The notes beneath the pieces are model-generated. The model had not been told where the DNA came from and ran no database searches. It saw only the letters and a program-made list of their open reading frames with translations. This document shows positions 7,078-14,686 of a stretch of DNA of 33,487 nt, one piece after another. The DNA is from Acidobacteria bacterium 13_1_20CM_2_55_15 (GTDB lineage: Bacteria > Acidobacteriota > Terriglobia > 20CM-2-55-15). The stretch lies in assembly GCA_001920875.1 (NCBI GenBank), contig MNKP01000055.1, forward strand, positions 1 to 33,487, written 5' to 3'. Numbering within the stretch: the first letter of the stretch is position 1; each line of letters begins with the position of its first letter. Both the position numbers and the translations under genes were made by a program.

Positions 7078-8943
7078 ATGAAAAGAAAAACCCTTCGACT
7101 TTTGAGGCTTTTCATCTTTGTTACCGCATTCTCTCGGACAGTGTATGCCCAAACCAGCAAGTTTATGTCCGTGGACGAAGTGCGTCCGGGCATGAAAGGC
7201 ATCGCCCGGACAGTTTTTCAAGGAACAAAGATCGATGAATTCGAGGTTGAACTGCTGGGCGTATTGAAGAATTTTGCTCCGAAGCAGGACATGATTCTCG
7301 CGCGGCTTTCCGGTGGTCCACTTTCGCACACGGGAGTCATTGCGGGAATGAGCGGAAGTCCCGTCTACGTCGACGGCAAATTATTAGGCGCCGTCGCGTT
7401 TTCGTTTCCTTTTGCTACCGAGCCGATCGCCGGCATTCAGCCCATTCAGCAGATGCTTAGTCTTTTGGACCAGAAGGGCAGCCTGGGAACCCCGCCTCAA
7501 CGCGCGTCCTCCGGAGGATTTCCGGCGGAATCTCCGACAGCCTTTGTCTACAGCCAATTTCGAAAGCTCGAAGCCGGGACGCCGCTCTACCAGTTGATGC
7601 TCCCGCAATCTCTGTTGGCCTCCAGCCCATTCGGGACGGCGGCTTCACCTGCCTCGATGACGCGCATTCAGACGCCTCTGTTCGTTTCCGGAGCTTCTGA
7701 GGCCGCCCTGCAGCAATTTGCGCCCCTCTTCAGCGCGTTCGGTTTTGCACCGGTGCAGGGGGGTGGAAGCGGCAGCGCTGCGGCGAGTGCGGCCGGTCCG
7801 GCGAACATCGAACCTGGGTCGTCGATCAATGTCGAATTAATTCGAGGCGATATCAGTTGGAGTGCCAACGGAACGGTTACCTACGTTGACGGCAACAAGA
7901 TTTATGCGTTTGGCCACCCGAACCTCACCGCCGGCCCGACGGACGTTCCGATGTCGGCAGGATATGTCATTTCGCTGCTTCCGAATCTTCAGAACTCGTT
8001 CAAGCTCGCGGTGCCTTTGAACGTCGTTGGGGCGTTCCAACAAGACCGCTCGACAGGGATTGCCGGAACATTGGGCGCTACTTCCAAAATGATTCCGGTT
8101 AGCGTGTCGGTGAAGTCGAGCTTGAACACAACGAATCGCTACAATTTCGAGGTCGCCTCCGACCGCTTTCTGACAGCTCCCCTGTTGAATTTCATTGTGT
8201 TCAACGCGATTACGGCAAGCGAAAGAGCGCTTGGTGAAATGACTCTGTATGTTTCCGGACAGATTCATTTGAAGAACCAGGAGCCGGTGAACATCGGAAA
8301 TGTGTTCTCCAGCGATATGAATGGGCCGGCAATGGCATCGATCGCGGCAGTGAGCCCGCTCCAGTATCTGCTTATGTCTGGTTATGATGGCGTCCAGATC
8401 GACAACATCGAGTTGGAAATAACCGCGATGGACCGCAAGACCAACGCGCAACTGGAAAGAGTTTCGATAAACAAAGCGGAAGTTGCACCCGGCGAAACCG
8501 TCACGCTCACCGCCTCGATGCGCGCGACGACGGGCGAATCGGTAATCGAACAATACCCGGTGCAAATTCCCGCTGGCTTGCCCGCCGGTCCGATTCAATT
8601 AGTCGTCGGCGACGGAACTACCGTCACCGGCATTGATATCCGTCGCGGCCCAGCCGGTGTCCCGACTGGGCTGAAGCAAGTCATCAGCGAATTGAATAAG
8701 CTGCGAAAGAACGACCGGCTTTACATCAAAGTCGTAAGTTTTCAGCCGGGAGTCGTGATCAGCGGAGAAGAATTTCCTTCGTTGCCCCCATCGATGGCTG
8801 CCGTCATCAACACAGATCGATCTTCCAGCCGGAGCGTATCCGGCATGGCCAATTCGACCATTCGTGAATACGAACTCCCGCAATCGAAGTACGTCATTCA
8901 GGGGCAGAGATCTTTAAATCTCACAATAAAGCCGGCGGGTTAA
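7078..8943 (+). CDS. Exported SpoIVB-like S55 peptidase-domain protein, permuted order
   Basis: This 621-residue protein has a signal peptide ending near VYAQ (residue 25). Residues about 30-115 resemble the second half of the SpoIVB S55 domain: a FEVELLGVL strand and GVIAGMSGSPVYVDGKLLGAV at 86-106, with nucleophile candidate S92. Residues 266-283 (GTVTYVDGNKIYAFGHPN, H280) resemble the first half, which carries the catalytic histidine in SpoIVB. The halves are therefore in swapped order. The aspartate that in SpoIVB lies about 15 residues before the serine seems absent here (S78 or L77 at that place). A Gly/Ala/Ser-rich linker (about 228-245) separates the two, and the C-terminal half (430-621) looks like beta-sandwich domains. 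SpoIVB is a signalling protease of sporulation; this organism shows no sporulation genes here, so the role must differ. First gene of a three-gene run of exported proteins. Confidence 0.8.
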   Translation: MKRKTLRLLRLFIFVTAFSRTVYAQTSKFMSVDEVRPGMKGIARTVFQGTKIDEFEVELLGVLKNFAPKQDMILARLSGGPLSHTGVIAGMSGSPVYVDGKLLGAVAFSFPFATEPIAGIQPIQQMLSLLDQKGSLGTPPQRASSGGFPAESPTAFVYSQFRKLEAGTPLYQLMLPQSLLASSPFGTAASPASMTRIQTPLFVSGASEAALQQFAPLFSAFGFAPVQGGGSGSAAASAAGPANIEPGSSINVELIRGDISWSANGTVTYVDGNKIYAFGHPNLTAGPTDVPMSAGYVISLLPNLQNSFKLAVPLNVVGAFQQDRSTGIAGTLGATSKMIPVSVSVKSSLNTTNRYNFEVASDRFLTAPLLNFIVFNAITASERALGEMTLYVSGQIHLKNQEPVNIGNVFSSDMNGPAMASIAAVSPLQYLLMSGYDGVQIDNIELEITAMDRKTNAQLERVSINKAEVAPGETVTLTASMRATTGESVIEQYPVQIPAGLPAGPIQLVVGDGTTVTGIDIRRGPAGVPTGLKQVISELNKLRKNDRLYIKVVSFQPGVVISGEEFPSLPPSMAAVINTDRSSSRSVSGMANSTIREYELPQSKYVIQGQRSLNLTIKPAG

Positions 8944-8964
8944 AGCCACGGTACGATCATTTAC

Positions 8965-11169
8965 ATGAAAAGAATTTTTTGGTTATTGCCATTAGCCGCG
9001 GCTTTACCTTTGCTTGCAGTCACGCCGCTGTTCTGGGAAACCCGGACATACGATGATTTTCGGAAGGGAAAATTGTCGAATGTCTCTTTGACCAGCGATG
9101 ACGAACTCATTCTTGCTCCGCGCTTCGATGTCGTATTCAACACCGAGCAAACGCTCGTCTGGTCCGCGATAGCCGATTCCAAAGGAAATATTTATTTAGG
9201 GACAGGCCACGACGGCAAGATCTTCAAGGTGGACCCATCGGGCAGGGGAGCCATGATGGCGGATCTCTCCGAACTGGATGTTCTCGCGCTGGCCATCGAC
9301 GGCAACGATGTTCTCTATGCCGGCACATCCCCAGACGGTACGGTCTACAAGATCGAGAATGGTACGCCCAAAGAATTCTTTAATCCGCATACGAAGTACA
9401 TATGGTCATTGGTCTTTGATAAGCAAGGAAGGTTGCTGGTTGGGACAGGAGATAAAGGCGTCATCTACCGCGTAACGCCGGACGGACAAGGCGCATCGTT
9501 TTATGACACGGATGAAACACACGTTGTCTCTATGGCTATCGACAGGGACGGGAATCTCATTGCCGGCGGGGATCCGAAGGGTTATGTGTATCGCATTTCC
9601 CCGGAAGGAAAGGCATTCGTCTTATACGACTCGGGCATGCGCGAGATCCATTCCGTCGCTGTTGGACCAAACGGAACGGTTTACGCCTCCGCCATCAGCG
9701 GTGAGCCTGCACTTGCACCCGCCCCGGCTCCAGCCACGTCCGGCACCACGGCAAATCCGCAGACGACGGTAACGGTAACTGTCAACGCTGTTACTGCCGA
9801 GCCACAGGACGTCCAAGTCATTGAGCCGGCCGAACCCGTATCTTCTGCGACCCCGCGTGCGCAAACGCGACGCGCAGCTAACGAAGCCAATGCACAGAGC
9901 GCGGTTTTCGAGATATTGCCCGATGGTGTTGTGAATACGTTGTGGCGCTCGCGCGACGAGATGGTGTTCTCGGTTCTGCCCTACGACGGAAAACTCTTGT
10001 TCTCGACCGGAGCGAAAGGGCGCATCTATTCCGTGGAAGGTCCGAGAAACACGACGTTGCTCCTGGAATCGACCGAAGAGCAAACCACGCGCCTGATCCA
10101 GGCTGGAAACCAGCTGTACGCAGCTTCGTCCAACATCGGAAAGCTCTTCCGCATCGGCGATACATCGGCAACATCGGGGACGTACGAATCGACCGTCAAA
10201 GATACGGACGCGGTTTCCTCATGGGGCAAGCTCACGTGGAGATCGGATGATAAAAATCTGATTGAAGTCTCCACAAGAACCGGAAACACGAGTGTCCCGG
10301 ACAAGACATGGTCCGAATGGCAGCCGGTCGATGCCGCTGGCGCAAGCGCAAGCCCCAAAGCGAGATTCGTTCAATGGAAGGCGGCGCTGAAACCCGACGG
10401 CACGAAATCGCCGCGGCTTGGCTCCGTTAAGGTTCCGTACCTCCAGCAGAATTTCAGACCGGAGGTGACAAATATCGACGTCCTGACATCGGGTGTCGCC
10501 CTTCAGAAAGTGCCGCTAAACCAGGGAAACAACGTCAATCCGAACGATCCTGCGACAATTCGCGCGAACGCGCGAGCGGGCCAGCCAAGAATCCAACCCA
10601 TTCCGCCGCGGCGGGCGCCGCAGCGGGGCGCGCAGTCATTCCAATGGACTGCTACAGATAAGAACCTGGACACGCTCACCTATGATCTGTATTACCGGGC
10701 CGAGAATGAACGCACCTGGAAATCGCTCAAGAAAGATCTGGAAGACAATTTTTACACCATCAACTCGGACACGCTGCCCGACGGCACCTATACGGTCCGC
10801 GTCGTAGTGAGCGATCAGCCTTCCAATCCTCCCGACCTCGCGTTAAGAGGGGAAATGGAGAGTCGCCCGTTCACCATCGACAATACGCCGCCGGTGGTGA
10901 CGATGAGCTTAGAGCGTACCGAAAACCGCCGGATTCGAATTGCTATCGAGGCGGTAGATCAAACGTCTACCTTGTCTCAGGCGGAGATTGCGATCGATAC
11001 CGGAGATTGGCGGCCGGTCTTCCCCAAGGACGGCATCATTGATGAGAAGACTGAATCGTTCAGCTATCTGTCCGGAGAGTTGTCGCCTGGAGAGCATGTC
11101 ATCGCGTTTCGCGTGTACGATCAGAACGACAATGCCGGAATGGCCAAATTGGTGGTGAGAATCCCTTGA
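8965..11169 (+). CDS. Exported beta-propeller protein with C-terminal beta-sandwich domain
   Basis: This 734-residue protein has an N-terminal signal or anchor (3-20). Residues about 60-245 hold four to five propeller blades marked by repeats such as DSKGNIYLGTGHDGKIFKVD, YAGTSPDGTVYKI, GTGDKGVIYRV and GGDPKGYVYRI. A Pro/Ala/Thr-rich linker (about 248-310) interrupts the propeller, and two to three more blades follow (313-400). A jelly-roll-like segment with TWSEWQPVD and FVQWKAAL (about 405-480) and a fibronectin/Ig-like domain (about 570-734) complete it. No catalytic residues are evident; such proteins usually bind partners or substrates outside the cytoplasm. It starts 21 bp after the S55 gene and ends overlapping the start of the M1-like gene, so co-transcription is likely. 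No Shine-Dalgarno is visible. Specific function unknown. Confidence 0.7.
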   Translation: MKRIFWLLPLAAALPLLAVTPLFWETRTYDDFRKGKLSNVSLTSDDELILAPRFDVVFNTEQTLVWSAIADSKGNIYLGTGHDGKIFKVDPSGRGAMMADLSELDVLALAIDGNDVLYAGTSPDGTVYKIENGTPKEFFNPHTKYIWSLVFDKQGRLLVGTGDKGVIYRVTPDGQGASFYDTDETHVVSMAIDRDGNLIAGGDPKGYVYRISPEGKAFVLYDSGMREIHSVAVGPNGTVYASAISGEPALAPAPAPATSGTTANPQTTVTVTVNAVTAEPQDVQVIEPAEPVSSATPRAQTRRAANEANAQSAVFEILPDGVVNTLWRSRDEMVFSVLPYDGKLLFSTGAKGRIYSVEGPRNTTLLLESTEEQTTRLIQAGNQLYAASSNIGKLFRIGDTSATSGTYESTVKDTDAVSSWGKLTWRSDDKNLIEVSTRTGNTSVPDKTWSEWQPVDAAGASASPKARFVQWKAALKPDGTKSPRLGSVKVPYLQQNFRPEVTNIDVLTSGVALQKVPLNQGNNVNPNDPATIRANARAGQPRIQPIPPRRAPQRGAQSFQWTATDKNLDTLTYDLYYRAENERTWKSLKKDLEDNFYTINSDTLPDGTYTVRVVVSDQPSNPPDLALRGEMESRPFTIDNTPPVVTMSLERTENRRIRIAIEAVDQTSTLSQAEIAIDTGDWRPVFPKDGIIDEKTESFSYLSGELSPGEHVIAFRVYDQNDNAGMAKLVVRIP

Positions 11170-13145
11170 AACATATGAAATATCCATTCTTTTCCCTACT
11201 CGTCGCCGCCCTGTGGGGGGCGCCGCTGCATGCGCAACAGCCCCGGGCGATACAGCAAGCCGCGCAGGACGACCAATCGGACCGTCCAACGATCGACGTC
11301 GAAGCATACTCCATTGAAGTGACCCTGGCGCCACAGGAACATCGCCTCACGGGAAGAGCCGACATTAAATTCAAGCAACTCGATCGTAAGACGTACGCGA
11401 CGTTTGACCTTGACCGGCGGTTGCGTGTGGATCGGGCAAGCATCGGAGGGGCCGACGTGAGGTTTCGGCAGTTCGACGTCGATTCCACAGTCGAGATCGA
11501 TCTAAGCAATCAGCAATTCAATAGCAATCCCGTTCTTCACATCGAATATTCGGGCATTCTCGATCCCGAACAAAGCCGCCGTGAGCCCGTCCTGGCGCGG
11601 GTCTCCGAAGACAGCGCGTTCTTGCTGTATGAAGGGAAGTGGTTCCCAATCAATGGCCTTTACCGGGACAAAGCCGATATGCGGCTCAAACTGAACGTGC
11701 CTCCGGAATGGACGCTTGTCACGGACGTCCCAAAAGCAGGAGATGGTTTCGCGAGCAACCAACCCTCGTATTGGGGAACCGTTGCTGCGGGGAAATACAC
11801 GACCACAAGCTACAAATCGGAGAAAGCCGAAATCGCAGTGCATTCGGTCAAGGCCGACGCCGATATTGTCAAGTCGATGGCCGAATCTGTCGGGAAAGTC
11901 TTCGATTATTATTCCCAACGATTTGGCCCGCCTCCTTCATCGAATTTCCGGGTTGTTGAGGTTGAGGGCGCCAACTGGAATGCGCAGTGGTCTATTGGAA
12001 TGTTGCTTCTGCCATCATCGCAGCTGCGCAAGGATTTCGATCTGCCTGCGCTTGCGGCAACCGTAGCGCATCAATGGTTCCCGCTGAAAATCGGAGTCAA
12101 GGATCCGAGCTCCGACGCGTGGCTCATCGACGGTATGGCCCAATTCGCCAGTCTTCTGTACTTCGAGCAAACGCTGTCACCTGCCGAGGCGCAAGAACAT
12201 ATTAAGAAGGCGCTCGTCAAGGCGCTGGCGTACGAAGGCACGACATCCATCCGCCAGGCGGGTGGTTTGGATAAAGATTCACCCGACTACCGCTCGTTGG
12301 TTGAATATAAAGGGGCTTTCGTTTTGAGAATGCTGCGATGGGTTATCGGTGATGACAACTTCAATAAGCTTTTGAGCGCTTATCTGAACCAGTTCGAAAC
12401 TACACCCGTCTCGACAGAGGGTTTTGAGAAGCTAGCGTCGGAGGCCGGCGGCGGGGATTTGGGGTACTTCTTCGATCAGTGGCTGAATGGCAGCGGCATT
12501 CCCGAATTCAAGCTCGAGTACACCGTTTTTCGGCAAAAGGACGGTTACAAAGTTCTGGGACAGGTCAAGCAGGATCTCGATCTGTTCAAGATGCCGGTCG
12601 AATTTCAAGTTCAAACTGATGGCGATCCCGAATACGCTCGCGTTGAAGTTGTGGGCGAATCGAGCGAGTTCGAGGTCAAGACCGAGCGCAAACCGAAATT
12701 TGTGGTTATCGATCCGAGGGAAAAAATACTTCGGATGTCGTCCGATATCCGAATCGCGGTCCTGGTTAACCGCGGCGAGGAACTCGCCAACGAGGGCAAA
12801 TACAACGATGCGATCGATCAGTATCAGAAAGCAGTCGATATTGATTCGCACAACTCGCTCGCGTTGTTCCGAATGGGTGAAGCGCTGTTCGAATTAGGGA
12901 ACCTGCAAGCGGCTTCCGGAATGTTTCAAGAAGCCCTGAATGGGGATCTAAAGCCCAAGTGGGTCGAGGTGTGGGCCTACATCAATCGCGGCAAGATCTT
13001 CGACATTCGCGGTCAGCGTGAGCGCGCTGTGACGGAGTATCAAAAAGCTGCCAATACTGGTGACGATTCCTACGGCGCCAAAGCGGAAGCAGACAAATAC
13101 GTGAAGGAACCTTTCAGACGCGCTGGGAAAACCACGATTGGATAA
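11166..13145 (+). CDS. Exported M1-aminopeptidase-like protein, zinc site lost, with C-terminal TPRs
   Basis: This protein of 659 residues (656 from the ATG at 11175) has a signal peptide ending PLHAQ (near 24). The M1 layout follows: an N-terminal beta domain (40-215), a thermolysin-like domain (about 230-425) and TPRs (about 530-640). The zinc motif HExxHQW reads ATVAHQW at 298-304: the first histidine and catalytic glutamate are replaced and only H302 remains. The third-ligand motif NEGxA is IDGMA (D322), and the GAMEN motif is GANWN. The conserved YKGAFVLRMLR segment survives. It is probably a non-catalytic binding protein. TTG 11166 overlaps the previous stop as TTGA and has GGTGAG about 7 bases upstream; ATG 11175 is the alternative. 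Third gene of the exported run. Confidence 0.82.
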   Translation: MKHMKYPFFSLLVAALWGAPLHAQQPRAIQQAAQDDQSDRPTIDVEAYSIEVTLAPQEHRLTGRADIKFKQLDRKTYATFDLDRRLRVDRASIGGADVRFRQFDVDSTVEIDLSNQQFNSNPVLHIEYSGILDPEQSRREPVLARVSEDSAFLLYEGKWFPINGLYRDKADMRLKLNVPPEWTLVTDVPKAGDGFASNQPSYWGTVAAGKYTTTSYKSEKAEIAVHSVKADADIVKSMAESVGKVFDYYSQRFGPPPSSNFRVVEVEGANWNAQWSIGMLLLPSSQLRKDFDLPALAATVAHQWFPLKIGVKDPSSDAWLIDGMAQFASLLYFEQTLSPAEAQEHIKKALVKALAYEGTTSIRQAGGLDKDSPDYRSLVEYKGAFVLRMLRWVIGDDNFNKLLSAYLNQFETTPVSTEGFEKLASEAGGGDLGYFFDQWLNGSGIPEFKLEYTVFRQKDGYKVLGQVKQDLDLFKMPVEFQVQTDGDPEYARVEVVGESSEFEVKTERKPKFVVIDPREKILRMSSDIRIAVLVNRGEELANEGKYNDAIDQYQKAVDIDSHNSLALFRMGEALFELGNLQAASGMFQEALNGDLKPKWVEVWAYINRGKIFDIRGQRERAVTEYQKAANTGDDSYGAKAEADKYVKEPFRRAGKTTIG

Positions 13146-13219
13146 TGCGGGGTCAGACGGGTGATTTCCCTATTTTGCATTACAAAAATAGGGAGTTCAC
13201 CCGTCCTAACCCCGCATTA
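13143..13219. repeat. REP-like palindrome holding the stop codons of both convergent genes
   Basis: A near-perfect 77-base palindrome. Outer arms TAATGCGGGGT (13143-13153) and ACCCCGCATTA (13209-13219) pair exactly, followed by CAGACGGGTGA against TCACCCGTCCT and TTTCCCTATTTTG against CAAAAATAGGGAG, with a short CATTA loop. The first TAA is the stop of the M1-like gene, and its mirror TTA is the stop of guaB. The GGGGTCAGACGGG text resembles REP sequences mobilised by RAYT transposases, from memory. It probably also acts as a bidirectional terminator. Confidence 0.8.
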
Positions 13220-14686
13220 CTCTTCATCCAACTGGTAATTCGGCGCTTCTTTTGTAATGAATACGTCGTGGACGTGGCTTTCGCGCAATGACGCTTCGGA
13301 AATCTTGACGAACCGCGTCTTCGTTTGAAGTTCCGGAATCGTGCTCACACCGCAGTAGCCCATGCCGGAGCGCAAACCCCCAACCAGCTGCGTTACCAAT
13401 GAGGCGATAGGTCCTTTATAGGGAACCCGTCCCTCGATTCCCTCGGGAACGAGTTTACCGGGCAGTTCCTGCTCCTGACTATACCGGTCACGGCTGCCGG
13501 TCTGCATCGCGCCCAATGAGCCCATTCCACGATACGATTTGTACGTTCGGCCTTGATACAAAATCGTTTCACCGGGACTTTCGTCCGTTCCCGCGAACAG
13601 CGATCCGATCATGACGCTATCGGCCCCTGCGGCTAAAGCTTTCGTGACGTCACCGGAGAACTTGATGCCGCCGTCAGCGATCAACGGGACGTTGGCTTCG
13701 TGAGCTGCGCGGGCGCAGGCCAGGATCGCGGTGATCTGAGGCATTCCGACTCCGCTAATTACCCGCGTTGTGCAAATCGAACCCGGCCCCATCCCGACTT
13801 TCACAGCATCGACACCTGCGGAGACGAGATCTCGCGTCGCTTCCTCGGTCGCCACATTTCCTGCGATCACGTCCATATCGGAGAACCGCGACTTTACTTC
13901 TTTCACCGCCCGCAGGACGCGCGAAGAATGGCCATGAGCTGTGTCCAGGACAATCACATCGACTTTGGCGCGGACCAGCTCAGCCATGCGCTCAAGATAA
14001 TCACCAGTTGCGCCGATCGCGGCGCCGACGCGCAGGCGGCCCTGGCTGTCCTTTGCGGAGAGTGGATATTTGATTTTCTTCGTGATGTCTTTGACCGTAA
14101 TCAATCCCTTAAGGTTCTGGTTTTTGTCCACGACCAGCAGCTTCTCGATCCGGTGCTTGTGCAAGAGCCGTTGAGCTTCCTCCAGCGTTGTGCCCACAGG
14201 AACCGTGACGAGATCCTCCTTCGTCATGACTTCGCGGATCGGAAGGTGAAATCGTGTTTCGAAGCGCAGATCGCGGTTCGTCAGAATGCCCACCAGCCGC
14301 CCGTCTTCCGTGATTGGAACCCCCGATATCTTGTAATGAGCCATCAGCTTAACAGCATCTTCGATTTTGTCGTTGGGCGACATCGTGATGGGATCGACGA
14401 TCATGCCGCTCTCGGATCGCTTCACTTTGTCGACCTCGGCCGCCTGTTTGTCGATCGGCATATTCTTGTGGATGATTCCGATGCCGCCTTGCTGGGCAAT
14501 CGCGATCGCCAATCGGGATTCGGTCACGCTATCCATTGCAGCACTGATGATCGGGATATTCAATTCAATGCGCCTGGTAAGCCGGGTATTGGTTCGAGCT
14601 TCGGTGGGCAGGACGTCCGATTTGAGAGGAACAATCAGGACGTCGTCGAAAGTATAAGCGTCGCCTGAAATTTTCTTATCGGTCAA
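13217..14686 (-). CDS. guaB: IMP dehydrogenase GuaB
   Basis: GuaB oxidises IMP to XMP with NAD+, the committed step of guanine nucleotide synthesis, in the cytoplasm. The N-terminal TFDDVLIVP, a paired CBS (Bateman) regulatory region (about 95-205), the loop [11 protein letters not shown] with the catalytic cysteine, and the flap GYCGVSTI near the end are all present. I chose TTG at 14686, which overlaps the secA stop as TTGA and has GGAG (14697-14694) 7 bases upstream. This gives 489 residues and puts the catalytic cysteine at 305, matching the E. coli number. In-frame ATGs at 14704 and 14731 lie deeper in secA and would add 6 or 15 residues. Translation is likely coupled to secA. Its stop lies in the palindrome at 13143-13219. 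Confidence 0.96.
   Translation of the reverse strand: MTDKKISGDAYTFDDVLIVPLKSDVLPTEARTNTRLTRRIELNIPIISAAMDSVTESRLAIAIAQQGGIGIIHKNMPIDKQAAEVDKVKRSESGMIVDPITMSPNDKIEDAVKLMAHYKISGVPITEDGRLVGILTNRDLRFETRFHLPIREVMTKEDLVTVPVGTTLEEAQRLLHKHRIEKLLVVDKNQNLKGLITVKDITKKIKYPLSAKDSQGRLRVGAAIGATGDYLERMAELVRAKVDVIVLDTAHGHSSRVLRAVKEVKSRFSDMDVIAGNVATEEATRDLVSAGVDAVKVGMGPGSICTTRVISGVGMPQITAILACARAAHEANVPLIADGGIKFSGDVTKALAAGADSVMIGSLFAGTDESPGETILYQGRTYKSYRGMGSLGAMQTGSRDRYSQEQELPGKLVPEGIEGRVPYKGPIASLVTQLVGGLRSGMGYCGVSTIPELQTKTRFVKISEASLRESHVHDVFITKEAPNYQLDEE

Noticed and set aside
7837-8598. 253-codon minus-strand frame opposite the S55 gene
   Set aside because: The plus strand clearly encodes the signal-peptide-bearing S55 protein; the antisense product is His/Arg-rich and unstructured.
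13700-14668. 322-codon plus-strand frame opposite guaB
   Set aside because: Antisense shadow of guaB, composition rich in H, R and D, no family resemblance.
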